From Streptobacillus ratti (GTDB lineage Bacteria > Fusobacteriota > Fusobacteriia > Fusobacteriales > Leptotrichiaceae), in assembly GCF_001891165.1 (NCBI RefSeq), contig NZ_LKKW01000013.1, positions 1-34,660 on the forward strand: a DNA stretch of 34,660 bases. Direction: 5' to 3'. Positions 17,303 through 25,523 of this stretch are shown here, piece by piece (positions within the stretch are counted from its first letter, which is position 1; every line of letters starts with the position of its first letter). The translations under genes were made by a program, and so were the position numbers. Under the pieces are notes generated by a model. The model saw nothing but the letters and a program-made list of their open reading frames with translations. It had not been told where the DNA came from and searched no databases.

Positions 17303-18277
17303 ATGAGAAAAATTTCTGAAAATGTTTACGCATCTATGGAAAGACTTTCTAATAAAGAGGGAATAATAGGTGCTTTAGCAATAGATCAAAGAGGTTCTAT
17401 TAAAAAAATGATAGGAGCTTATTCAGAAGCAACTACTGAAAAAATTGAAGACTTTAAAAGTTTAGTATCATCTGAATTAACTAAATATGCTTCATCTATT
17501 TTATTAGATCCAGAATTTGGATTGCCAGCATCAAAAGTAAGAGCAACAGATGCAGGATTATTATTAGCATATGAAAAAACAGGTTATGATGCTACTAAGA
17601 AAGGTAGATTACCAGATATCTTAGAAGATTGGTCAGTAAAAAGATTAAAAGAACAAGGTGCTGATGCAATTAAATTCTTACTTTACTATGATATTGATGA
17701 TGATAAAGCTATAAATGAAGCTAAACATATTTTCATTGAAAGATTAGGTTCTGAATGTTTAGGAGAAGACATACCGTTATACTTAGAATTAGTTTCTTAC
17801 GATGAAGCTGGTAAAACTGGTAAAGAATATGCAAAAGTTAGACCTCATAAAGTAATAGAAATGATGAAAGAATTTTCTAAAGAAAGATACAATGTAACAG
17901 TATTAAAAATGGAAATACCAGTAGATATGAACTATGTTGAGGGATATGGAGAAGAATGGGTATACACTAAAGAAGAAGCTATGGCATTTTATAAGGAGCA
18001 ATCTGATGCAACTCCATTACCATTCATATTCTTATCAGGTGGAGTAAGCATGGATTTATTCAAAAAATCATTAGAATTAGCTAAAGAAGCTGGTTCTACA
18101 TTTAATGGAGTTTTATGTGGAAGAGCTACTTGGGCAGATGCAATTAAACCTTATAGTTTAGAGGGAAGAGAAACAGGAATTAATTGGTTACAAACTGAGG
18201 GGAAAGAAAAAATTACATCACTTGATGAAGTATTAAATAGAACAGCTAGTGATTGGAGATTAAGATTAACTAAATAA
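17303..18277 (+). CDS. lacD: Tagatose 1,6-diphosphate aldolase, class I
   Basis: A 324-residue LacD-type aldolase splitting tagatose 1,6-bisphosphate into dihydroxyacetone phosphate and glyceraldehyde 3-phosphate. Family marks are ALAIDQRGSIKKMIG at 24-38 and the Schiff-base lysine Lys202 in VTVLKMEIP, in line with Lys205 of streptococcal LacD. The start is ATG 17303 with AAAGGTGG at the right distance. An upstream in-frame TTG at 17252 lies within the promoter and is rejected. It is monocistronic between its own promoter and a terminator. Its partners are the adjacent agaS operon and PTS, which supply tagatose 6-phosphate from galactosamine sugars. The tagatose-6-phosphate kinase is not in the window. 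Confidence 0.95.
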   Translation: MRKISENVYASMERLSNKEGIIGALAIDQRGSIKKMIGAYSEATTEKIEDFKSLVSSELTKYASSILLDPEFGLPASKVRATDAGLLLAYEKTGYDATKKGRLPDILEDWSVKRLKEQGADAIKFLLYYDIDDDKAINEAKHIFIERLGSECLGEDIPLYLELVSYDEAGKTGKEYAKVRPHKVIEMMKEFSKERYNVTVLKMEIPVDMNYVEGYGEEWVYTKEEAMAFYKEQSDATPLPFIFLSGGVSMDLFKKSLELAKEAGSTFNGVLCGRATWADAIKPYSLEGRETGINWLQTEGKEKITSLDEVLNRTASDWRLRLTK

Positions 18278-18296
18278 AGGGCTAAAAGCCCTTTTT
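18276..18296. terminator. Terminator of lacD, shared with the opposite operon
   Basis: A 7-bp stem, AAAGGGC (18276-18282) paired with GCCCTTT (18288-18294), then TT continuing from the stem. On the minus strand the same hairpin directly follows, and overlaps by two bases, the stop codon of the small membrane protein gene, so it can end both operons. Confidence 0.75.
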
Positions 18297-18462
18297 ACTT
18301 TTCTCCTTTATTGTATATATATAAAAGAGTTATTAAACCAAATAATCCAATAAGCATAATTCCTAAGTTTTCTAAACTAACCTTTTTTTGCCCATCTATT
18401 ATTAATTTTAAAAAAAGAAAAAACATTATTAAATAAAGTAATATTTTTAAGTATTTATTCAT
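18295..18462 (-). CDS. Small two-span membrane protein of 55 residues, unknown function
   Basis: A short reading frame not expected from length alone but well supported. ATG at 18462-18460 is preceded by AGGAGA at normal spacing, starting 8 bases after the stop of the last permease. The frame stays open for 55 codons and ends at TAA right at the shared terminator. The product begins MNKYLKILLYL and has two hydrophobic segments (about 4-22 and 33-50) joined by a short polar turn DGQKK, ending NKGEK. It is the last gene of the galacto-N-biose ABC operon. It could be an accessory subunit or stabiliser of the importer, or unrelated. No family is recognised. Confidence 0.65.
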   Translation of the reverse strand: MNKYLKILLYLIMFFLFLKLIIDGQKKVSLENLGIMLIGLFGLITLLYIYNKGEK

Positions 18463-18470
18463 AAATTCTC

Positions 18471-19355
18471 CTATTCTTTACTTCCACCAGCACTCATACC
18501 TTCTGTAAGTTTTTGTTGAACTATAATATATAGTATTAATGTTGGTAACATCACTATAACCATACCAGCATAAAGTCTTCCATAATTAGCAGCCCCTCTA
18601 CTTGCAGCCATTAATGTCATCAGACCTACAGGTAATGTTTTTTGAGTTCCTGGTAGTAATGTTAGTGCAATAATATATTCATTCCAGAATGCTAAAAAAT
18701 TAAATAATATTACTGTAATAATACTAGGTCTTGCCATGGGAGCTATTACTTTAACCATGGTTATAAAATACCCAGCACCATCAATATATGCAGCTTCTTC
18801 ATAGGTTTTAGATATTGATTGAAAGAAGTTAGTTAATAGATATATTGTAAATGGTAATGCAGTAGACATATATATTGTTGCAAGCATAGTCATATTATCC
18901 AAAAAGAATGCTTTTTTAATAATTTCATTTTTTCTTAAAAATTTATCTCCATCAAGTAACATTAAAAATATAGGGATAACTATGTAATTTACATTGATGA
19001 ATAATCCTGCTTTCATAAAAGTAGTCCAAAAATTTCTTCCTATAAATTCCATTCTAGCAAGAACATATGAAGCTGGAAGTGCAACTATTATTAATAATAT
19101 CAATGCAAGTGTAGTAACATAAATAGAATTGAATAAGTAATCTCCCATTTTTGCATTTATAAAGGCATCAATAAAGTTTTGATAATAGAAGCCTAAAGGT
19201 AATTTCCATGGAGAACCTACAAATTCAGAATTTTGTTTTAAAGAGGCTAAAAATACCCATGAAACAGGAACTATTATTGATATAGCAAAAGTAATTAATG
19301 CTATATATATAAATAGCTTATAAAGAGTTTCAGCACTCATTCTCTTTTTATTCAT
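18471..19355 (-). CDS. ABC sugar transporter permease, MalG type (galacto-N-biose importer)
   Basis: Inner-membrane permease of 294 residues of the CUT1 family, with about six membrane spans. The EAA loop reads EEAAYIDGAG at 186-195 and the chain ends MSAGGSKE. AAGGAGG precedes the ATG and the gene follows its partner permease by 10 bases. It is encoded downstream of the binding lipoprotein and the GH112 phosphorylase, which indicates import of a beta-galactosyl-HexNAc disaccharide. No ATPase gene is found in this operon, so a shared MsmK-like ATPase is expected. Family assignment is certain; the substrate is inferred. Confidence 0.9.
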   Translation of the reverse strand: MNKKRMSAETLYKLFIYIALITFAISIIVPVSWVFLASLKQNSEFVGSPWKLPLGFYYQNFIDAFINAKMGDYLFNSIYVTTLALILLIIVALPASYVLARMEFIGRNFWTTFMKAGLFINVNYIVIPIFLMLLDGDKFLRKNEIIKKAFFLDNMTMLATIYMSTALPFTIYLLTNFFQSISKTYEEAAYIDGAGYFITMVKVIAPMARPSIITVILFNFLAFWNEYIIALTLLPGTQKTLPVGLMTLMAASRGAANYGRLYAGMVIVMLPTLILYIIVQQKLTEGMSAGGSKE

Positions 19356-19365
19356 ATTTGCCTCC

Positions 19366-20262
19366 TTAATATTGTAATATTTCTCTATTAGTAACTACAT
19401 TTATTATACCTGATAGGGCAAATGAGAATAAAAATACTATAACTCCTATAGCCATACCATATCCATAACTTTGATTTGTATATGCTTGAGAATACATATA
19501 GCTTAAAAATACTTCTGTTGCTCCATCAGGTCCACCACCAGTTAATGGTATAACTAGTAGAAAACTTAAATTTATTGTACTAATTATGAAAAATGCTAAA
19601 GTAGCTCTAATATTTAACCAAATTAATGGTAAAGTGATTTTGAAAAATTTAATTATTTTCCCAGCACCATCAATATCAGCTGCTTCATATAAGCTTTTTG
19701 GTATAGATGACATTGCAGCCATGTACATTACCATGTAATAACCTATAGCTTGCCATATAAGGGCAAAGGCAATAGAATAAATAACTATACTCTGATCTCC
19801 AAGCCAGCCAAATTGTGGGGGTTTAATTCTAAACATTATTAATATACTATCTATTAAACCACGCCCTGGGTCATATATAGCTGAAAAAATTCCTGAAACT
19901 ACTACTATAGATAATATATTAGGTATGTAGAAAATTATCCTAAATAAATTAGCACCTTTAATATTTTCTGTTACGAGTATTGCTGCAAAAATTACAGCCA
20001 CTGTGAGTGTAACAATAGTAACTATAACAATTAAAAGTATTGTATTTTGAAAAGTTTTAATAAACTTTGGATCATTAAATAGTATTTTAAAATTGTTTAA
20101 TCCAACAAATTTTGGATTTTTAGATAATGCACTAGTTTTAAATAAAGACATTCTAAATACTTGTAATGTAGGAATAATTCTAAATAGTATATATAAAATC
20201 ATAGCAGGAGCTAATGAAAAGAATATAAATAGTTTTTTTGAATAATTTTTACTTTTTTTCAT
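19366..20262 (-). CDS. ABC sugar transporter permease, MalF/UgpA type (galacto-N-biose importer)
   Basis: First permease of the second importer, 298 residues, with about six membrane spans. The EAA loop reads YEAADIDGAG at 192-201, and the GGGPDGAT segment near 242-249 is common in sugar permeases of this class. AAGGAG precedes the ATG. It lies 65 bases downstream of the binding-protein gene, with a stable hairpin in between that probably lowers permease expression relative to the binding protein. It forms a heterodimer with the next permease. Confidence 0.9.
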   Translation of the reverse strand: MKKSKNYSKKLFIFFSLAPAMILYILFRIIPTLQVFRMSLFKTSALSKNPKFVGLNNFKILFNDPKFIKTFQNTILLIVIVTIVTLTVAVIFAAILVTENIKGANLFRIIFYIPNILSIVVVSGIFSAIYDPGRGLIDSILIMFRIKPPQFGWLGDQSIVIYSIAFALIWQAIGYYMVMYMAAMSSIPKSLYEAADIDGAGKIIKFFKITLPLIWLNIRATLAFFIISTINLSFLLVIPLTGGGPDGATEVFLSYMYSQAYTNQSYGYGMAIGVIVFLFSFALSGIINVVTNREILQY

Positions 20263-20285
20263 TAATTTCTCCTTTTTAATAAAAT

Positions 20286-20312
20286 ATTACAGAGAGTTAC
20301 CCTCTCTGTAAT
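20286..20312 (-). terminator. Intercistronic hairpin after the second binding-protein gene
   Basis: A perfect 11-bp stem, ATTACAGAGAG paired with CTCTCTGTAAT, with a 5-base loop, lies between the binding lipoprotein and the permease. The minus strand beyond it is only mildly T-rich, so partial termination or message stabilisation is more likely than a full stop. Confidence 0.6.
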
Positions 20313-20327
20313 GTTTATTGATATTTA

Positions 20328-21656
20328 TTATTTAATTACATGTGGTCTTAGAGTATCAGCCATTTTAACTATATCAGATTGCCATTCTTCAATAGATTTA
20401 GTACCATTTACTACTGAATTTATAGTTCCATAAACTGTTCCACTAACATCAACACCCTCTACTGGAGTAGTTGCTGAAAATCCACCAGCAAGAGGATTTG
20501 CTCCATTTTTAAATGTTTCATAGAACACTTGATTTTCTTTGCTTAACATATCAAATGGATAATTTTTAATAGGTTGAACTGCCCCTTTTTCAGCAAATAT
20601 TTTAGCTGCAGTATCAGAGTATAAGAAAGCTATAAATTCTTTAGCTGCTTCAATATTTTTAGCTTCTGCTGGTACCCAAATATGTTCAAAGAAGTTCACT
20701 GCATATTGTTTTCCATCTTTTTCAAATGCTGGATAAGCAGTCATACCCCATTTGAAATCTTTAGGAGTAGTAGCTGCCATTTCTCCAACTATCCAAGTAC
20801 CGTTAGGCATGAATAATGCTTTATTATCAATAACTAATTGTTGATTTTTAGTAAATCCCTCATTATTTGCATTTGCAACTGTAGTTGGATGTACATTTTT
20901 AACTATTTCACCTAAAACTTTAAATACTTCATTCATTTTTTCAGAATTCCATATACCTTTTTCATAACTCATAGCCTTATTTAAAAATTCAGTTCCACCT
21001 TTACCTGCTAAAATTGGTGGTAAGAATGAATCTAAATATCCTGTTGTAGGGTAAGTTAATAATGAAATTCCCTCAGATTTTGCAGTTTCTGCAAGAGCGA
21101 ACATTTCATCCCATGTTGTAGGAACTTTCCAACCTTTTTCTTCAAATAATCCTTTATTAAAGAATAATCCTGTAGGTGAGTTAAACATAGGCATTAAATA
21201 TGTTTTACCATTTAAGTAAGGGTCAGTTTGGTTATTTCCTACTGCACCATCAGTTAATTTAGATTTAACAGTAACTTTTTCTCCTGGAATGTTCATGTCT
21301 AAAATAGAAGTTAATTCAGCTAATGCCTGTTCTTTAACAAAATTTTCAGGTATTCCTGCTTTTCTACTTAAAGCTAGCATAACTACATCTGGATAATCTT
21401 CTGCTTGAAATAATCCCGGTAATGTAGATTCAATATCTTTTGATTGATTTAATTCAATCTCAACATTGGGATTTACTTGTTTATAAGCCTCTATAATAGC
21501 TGGCCACATTTGATCACCATATGCACTTTCAAGAGCAGAAAATTTTAAAGTAACTTTTTCTCCATCTGTAGTTTTTTCATTAGATTTAGCTCCACACGAA
21601 GCTATTGTAAAAAATGATAAAATAGCAATAAATGCTAATTTAAATAACTTTTTCAC
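20328..21656 (-). CDS. Solute-binding lipoprotein of the galacto-N-biose/lacto-N-biose ABC importer
   Basis: Extracytoplasmic sugar-binding protein of 442 residues, the size of family 1 binding proteins. The lipoprotein signal has Lys-Lys, a hydrophobic core and the lipobox TIASC with Cys21. The conserved region PVGLMTL-type permease partner and GTWIVGEM segment (about 283-290) fit the sugar-binding fold. The start is GTG, six bases after AGGAGG; an ATG just ahead closes after two codons. It lies between the GH112 gene and the permeases, as in bifidobacterial and clostridial galacto-N-biose loci. The ligand is inferred from that context. Confidence 0.88.
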   Translation of the reverse strand: MKKLFKLAFIAILSFFTIASCGAKSNEKTTDGEKVTLKFSALESAYGDQMWPAIIEAYKQVNPNVEIELNQSKDIESTLPGLFQAEDYPDVVMLALSRKAGIPENFVKEQALAELTSILDMNIPGEKVTVKSKLTDGAVGNNQTDPYLNGKTYLMPMFNSPTGLFFNKGLFEEKGWKVPTTWDEMFALAETAKSEGISLLTYPTTGYLDSFLPPILAGKGGTEFLNKAMSYEKGIWNSEKMNEVFKVLGEIVKNVHPTTVANANNEGFTKNQQLVIDNKALFMPNGTWIVGEMAATTPKDFKWGMTAYPAFEKDGKQYAVNFFEHIWVPAEAKNIEAAKEFIAFLYSDTAAKIFAEKGAVQPIKNYPFDMLSKENQVFYETFKNGANPLAGGFSATTPVEGVDVSGTVYGTINSVVNGTKSIEEWQSDIVKMADTLRPHVIK

Positions 21657-21674
21657 TTCATACCTCCTAAATAT

Positions 21675-23792
21675 TTATTTTTTAATCCATTTCAACTCAT
21701 ATTTTTTCAACATTACTTCTCCTAAACAAGTAATATTAGTTTTAATATTTTCAGCACTATTATTAATAACGGCTATGTATTCATTAAATTCATATGCTTC
21801 AACATACATATTATCACTAATATATTTTTTATCAATATCATTAGTTATGTATCTAATGATGTTGTATATAAAACGAGTATTTTCAATACTATAAGGTAAT
21901 CCTTGTAAATACACTCCTTTACCTTTTCCATATGTATTTATACTTGCTTCAACACCAAATTCTTTGTTTAATTGAAGTATTTCTAAATTTTCATTAGTAG
22001 AGTAGATATATTTATTTCTATTACCTATAAATATTTTACCTTGAATTTGCTCAAATACAAGGTGTCTATGTTGTATTTCTTTCATATATCTTGAAAATTG
22101 TAAGGTATTTCCAACTTCTTTATCAACACCTAATACATCTTGTAATTGAAAATATGTTCCATTTCCATTTACTGCACTTGGATCTCCTATACCTATAAAT
22201 CCATTTCCTTTTGAAACAAATTCTCTGATTGTGCTAAGTATTTCTTCATCTAACCAATTTTCTCCACCTGAAAATGAAGTATTTGCTTCTCCAACATTAA
22301 TTAAAACTTTAAATTCAGCTAATTTTTCAGGATTTTTAATATCATCAAAATTAATAAATTCTATGTTATATGGCAGTCCTGATAATGCTTCAAGCACACC
22401 TATATATGAGATATTTTCCTTATTACCTGTTGCATGACCAGTTCTATTTGCTTGCCATGATTTTATTTTTCCCCATGAATTTAGTATTCCAATTTTGAAA
22501 TTAGGCTTAATACATTCTTCATTTGGTGTTTTATCATGTATTTCTCTAAATTCATTAGTTGATTTTGTAACGCCATCTATAAATAGAGAGAATTTAGCTG
22601 CTAAAGATAAATATCCTCCAAAACCTATTCTATCAACTTTTTTAGTAAGTATAGCTCTTCTTGACCTCATCCAGTTATACTCCCATTCTAAGTGTGGAGT
22701 ATTTCCATCATAGAATGTATCTGGGAATAGATAAGGTAGGAATCTAATTTCTTTTATTCTGATATTTTCCATATCAGAAACCATTCTAATATCTACACCG
22801 CATTCAGCAGAACCAGCAACACCATCAAGACCAATATTTTTAAAATATTTTCCATATGGCTCAGTACCAACCCAGTTATCGCCAACAAACATTATTGCCT
22901 CTTTACCATATTCATGAACTATGTCTACACATACTTTTGCAAGGGTTGAAACAAATTTTTGCATAAAGTCTATATAATCTAAGAATACTTTGCTAGGGTT
23001 TCTGAATTGATTATTATAATAACCTTTATCAATAATATCTTCTAATGTAATTTCATATCCTTTATCTTCTTTGAACTTTTCAAATATTTTAGGAGAAACC
23101 GATGCTGAATAACCAAACCAATCTCCAAATTTTTGCATTGCATGTTGATTATACATAATAGTAAAGTGATAAAAGAAAGTTGTAAATCTAACTACATTAA
23201 TGTTAGTATTCTTTTCACACCATTTTTTTAAATGACTATATATATGTTCTCTTGTTTTATCAAATACTACATCATATGGTATTGATTTATCACTAGTCCA
23301 ATTATTAGTCATATGATTATACATATGAGTAGTATCCCAAGTTTGTTTAGCAAAGAAGTTTACAGTATATTCATGAAACTTTTCAACATTTTGTATAATT
23401 ACAGTATTACCATTAAATTTCCAATTTTCTTTAGGAACTAAATTATTAGTAGTTCTATCAAAAACTTGCCAATAATCAGTAGTTTCTGCATCAATTTCTA
23501 ATTGTTCTTTGTAATATCCTGCCATTATATCTATTTCTAAAATATTATCAAAAGCTGTATATCTTTCAGATATTAATGCTTGATGTTGTATTTCTTCTGG
23601 ATTTTTTCTAGGCCATTCTTGATCTTCCCTTGCAGGAAAATATGTAGAATAAATTTTAGCATCAAGAGTTTCAAAAAATTCATTTAATTTTGTACCATCA
23701 CTATTTCTAATAGCATCGGCACCCCATAATTTTATTAATTCTAAAACTAATTCTTCGCAACCTTTTTCTATAGGTAATGTAACTCTACTCAT
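21675..23792 (-). CDS. 1,3-beta-galactosyl-N-acetylhexosamine phosphorylase, GH112
   Basis: Cytoplasmic phosphorylase of 705 residues that splits galacto-N-biose or lacto-N-biose with phosphate into galactose 1-phosphate and GalNAc or GlcNAc. Recognisable blocks are ADAIRNSDGT near 25-34, the VRFTTFFY segment near 201-208, MFVGDNWVG near 301-309, GVDIRMVSD near 344 and RFLPYLFPDTFY near 365. Asp305 in the GDNWVG motif corresponds to the catalytic acid Asp313 of the Bifidobacterium enzyme. The second half includes a glutamine-amidotransferase-like fold. AGGAG precedes the ATG, 8 bases after agaS. Given the GalNAc-type PTS and AgaS, galacto-N-biose from mucin core 1 is the likelier substrate, but lacto-N-biose cannot be excluded. 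Confidence 0.93.
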   Translation of the reverse strand: MSRVTLPIEKGCEELVLELIKLWGADAIRNSDGTKLNEFFETLDAKIYSTYFPAREDQEWPRKNPEEIQHQALISERYTAFDNILEIDIMAGYYKEQLEIDAETTDYWQVFDRTTNNLVPKENWKFNGNTVIIQNVEKFHEYTVNFFAKQTWDTTHMYNHMTNNWTSDKSIPYDVVFDKTREHIYSHLKKWCEKNTNINVVRFTTFFYHFTIMYNQHAMQKFGDWFGYSASVSPKIFEKFKEDKGYEITLEDIIDKGYYNNQFRNPSKVFLDYIDFMQKFVSTLAKVCVDIVHEYGKEAIMFVGDNWVGTEPYGKYFKNIGLDGVAGSAECGVDIRMVSDMENIRIKEIRFLPYLFPDTFYDGNTPHLEWEYNWMRSRRAILTKKVDRIGFGGYLSLAAKFSLFIDGVTKSTNEFREIHDKTPNEECIKPNFKIGILNSWGKIKSWQANRTGHATGNKENISYIGVLEALSGLPYNIEFINFDDIKNPEKLAEFKVLINVGEANTSFSGGENWLDEEILSTIREFVSKGNGFIGIGDPSAVNGNGTYFQLQDVLGVDKEVGNTLQFSRYMKEIQHRHLVFEQIQGKIFIGNRNKYIYSTNENLEILQLNKEFGVEASINTYGKGKGVYLQGLPYSIENTRFIYNIIRYITNDIDKKYISDNMYVEAYEFNEYIAVINNSAENIKTNITCLGEVMLKKYELKWIKK

Positions 23793-23800
23793 TTTTTCTC

Positions 23801-24955
23801 CTAAAATTCATATATTTGGAATTTTTTAACTACTCTATTTACTTCACCACTAGGGAAAGGATTATCAGTAGTTAAATTAAAATGTTGTGATTTAAAGAAA
23901 GCATAGATTTGACCATAAATAAGGTAAGTAAATATTGCTTTTTCTAAATTAATTTCAACATTAGGTGTTATTATTACTTTAGTTGCTTCTTTAACATCGT
24001 TACAATCTTTTAATGAATATGTAACTATGTTATTTGCAACATTTTCTGATTTCATTTCAGTTAATATATCTAGTGCATATTTTCTTGAATATTCTTCACT
24101 AGATAATAGTAAAAATACTATAGTATTGTTATTAATAACAGATTTAGGACCATGTCTAAATCCTAAAGTGGTATCACTTTTAGCAACTACTTTACCAGCT
24201 GTAAGTTCCATTACTTTAAGTGTTAATTCTTCTGCAAGACCTTTAAATGATCCATCTCCTAGGATTATAATTCTATCTTGATTTTCATTTGCAAGAGATT
24301 TTATACTTTCAAGTTTTAAATCTCTTTCTTTTTCAACTAAAGATATAACTTCTCTCATATTTTTAGGACTTGTTTTATTATAGAAAACAATCATAGCAGT
24401 CATTAACATACTTGAAAAACTTGATGTCATAGCAAAACCTTTATCATTACTTCCCTCAGGCATCATAAGCATCAATGTATTGTTTACATACTCAGAAGTA
24501 GTAGACATTAATGCTAATTCTCCTTTAGGATTACATGTAATAAATAAATGATATACTTCTTTTACTAAACTATTTACTAGTTTTATAGTTGCTACAGATT
24601 CTGGAGAATTTCCAGATCTTGCAAAAGATACAAGTAATACTTTTTTATCTTTTTTTAAGTAATGAAGTGGATTATTAACTATATCTGTAGTAGCTATAGA
24701 TGTAAAATCTCCATCTTGCATAGAATTTAACATAGGAGCTAATATATTTCCAACATATTCTGATGTACCTGCTCCTGTAAAAATTACTTGTGCATCTTTA
24801 CCAACTTTATTTAAAAATTCATCGATTTTTCCTTTATTTTCTTCAAAATAATCAACAGCCTTAGACCATATTTCAGTTTGAGTATGGATTTCTTTTGCTG
24901 TGTTGTATGAATTTGTTTCTTTTAAAACATTTTCACAAATTCCTAAATAATTCAT
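23801..24955 (-). CDS. agaS: AgaS-type sugar isomerase/deaminase (SIS domains)
   Basis: A 384-residue protein with two SIS domains. The first carries FTGAGTSEYVGN near residues 59-70 and FARSGNSPESVATIKL near 111-126; the second carries GDGSFKGLAEE and RHGPKS. AgaS enzymes deaminate and isomerise galactosamine 6-phosphate to tagatose 6-phosphate. I chose ATG 24955-24953, with AGAGGTGA about 7 bases ahead. The longer in-frame GTG at 24964 is itself part of that ribosome site. A near-consensus promoter and an operator-like palindrome lie directly upstream. It is the first gene of the operon that continues with GH112 and the ABC importer. Confidence 0.9.
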   Translation of the reverse strand: MNYLGICENVLKETNSYNTAKEIHTQTEIWSKAVDYFEENKGKIDEFLNKVGKDAQVIFTGAGTSEYVGNILAPMLNSMQDGDFTSIATTDIVNNPLHYLKKDKKVLLVSFARSGNSPESVATIKLVNSLVKEVYHLFITCNPKGELALMSTTSEYVNNTLMLMMPEGSNDKGFAMTSSFSSMLMTAMIVFYNKTSPKNMREVISLVEKERDLKLESIKSLANENQDRIIILGDGSFKGLAEELTLKVMELTAGKVVAKSDTTLGFRHGPKSVINNNTIVFLLLSSEEYSRKYALDILTEMKSENVANNIVTYSLKDCNDVKEATKVIITPNVEINLEKAIFTYLIYGQIYAFFKSQHFNLTTDNPFPSGEVNRVVKKFQIYEF

Positions 24956-24978
24956 TTCATTCACCTCTTCATATTAAC

Positions 24979-24990
24979 TGGTACTAACCA
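24979..24990. promoter_or_regulatory. Candidate GntR/HutC-type operator in front of agaS
   Basis: The palindrome TGGTACTAACCA (core TGGT-N4-ACCA) matches the core bound by NagR, DasR and related GntR/HutC regulators of amino-sugar genes. Two further outward A-T pairs extend it. It lies 16 bases downstream of the -10 box, between promoter and ribosome site, where a bound repressor would block transcription. No such regulator gene is in the window and no second copy was seen before the other operons. Confidence 0.55.
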
Positions 24991-25006
24991 TTTTTGATTA
25001 TAATAT

Positions 25007-25034
25007 ATTATACTTTAAAAACTATAAAAGTCAA
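25007..25034 (-). promoter_or_regulatory. Promoter of the agaS operon
   Basis: On the minus strand: -35 TTGACT (25029-25034), a 16-base spacer and -10 TATAAT (25007-25012), about 50 bases before the agaS ATG. Confidence 0.75.
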
Positions 25035-25052
25035 TATATTTTAGATTTAAAA

Positions 25053-25082
25053 AAGTGACTTTAGGAATCCCTAAAATCACTT
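25053..25082 (-). terminator. Terminator of the PTS operon
   Basis: A 13-bp stem, AAGTGACTTTAGG paired with CCTAAAATCACTT with one G-T wobble, and a four-base loop. The minus strand continues as a T run. It follows the IIA stop by 6 bases and separates the PTS operon from the agaS promoter. Confidence 0.8.
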
Positions 25083-25088
25083 TATATC

Positions 25089-25514
25089 CTATATTCCATC
25101 CTCAAAATCATCTGATGATATTTCTTTTACTTTAAGTTCAAAACCTTTTATTTCTTCTTTACCAATTTCTAATGCAAAATGATATAATTTTTCTGGAATA
25201 GAATAATCTCTTTCAGATAATACTTCAAGAACCATAGGTAGATTCATACCACCTATTACTTTAACATTTTCATGTTTTAAAGTAAGAACTGAAGCTGTTT
25301 TAAATGGAGTTCCTCCAGCAATATCTGATAGAATTAAAATTCCATCTTTAGCTGAAATTATCTCTTTTTCTATTTGTTCTTCTAACATTTCTGGAGTTAA
25401 ATCTTGAGTAAAATCTATTGCAATTAATTCTTCTGCAATACCATATATTAATTCTACTGATGAAAGTATACCAGAAGCAATTTTTCCATGTCCTGTAATT
25501 AATATTTTAATCAT
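25089..25514 (-). CDS. PTS mannose/GalNAc-family IIA component
   Basis: Cytoplasmic phosphocarrier of 141 residues, EIIA-Man fold. The phosphorylated histidine is His9 in ITGHGKIASG. The segment GTPFKTASVL near 69-78 and the GGMNLPMVLEVL block near 92-103 are typical. It accepts phosphate from HPr and passes it to IIB. The GGGG ribosome site precedes ATG 25514. It is the last gene of the IIB-IIC-IID-IIA operon and is encoded separately from IIB, as in the AgaF/AgaV arrangement for galactosamine sugars. Confidence 0.93.
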   Translation of the reverse strand: MIKILITGHGKIASGILSSVELIYGIAEELIAIDFTQDLTPEMLEEQIEKEIISAKDGILILSDIAGGTPFKTASVLTLKHENVKVIGGMNLPMVLEVLSERDYSIPEKLYHFALEIGKEEIKGFELKVKEISSDDFEDGI

Positions 25515-25523
25515 TCATACCCC

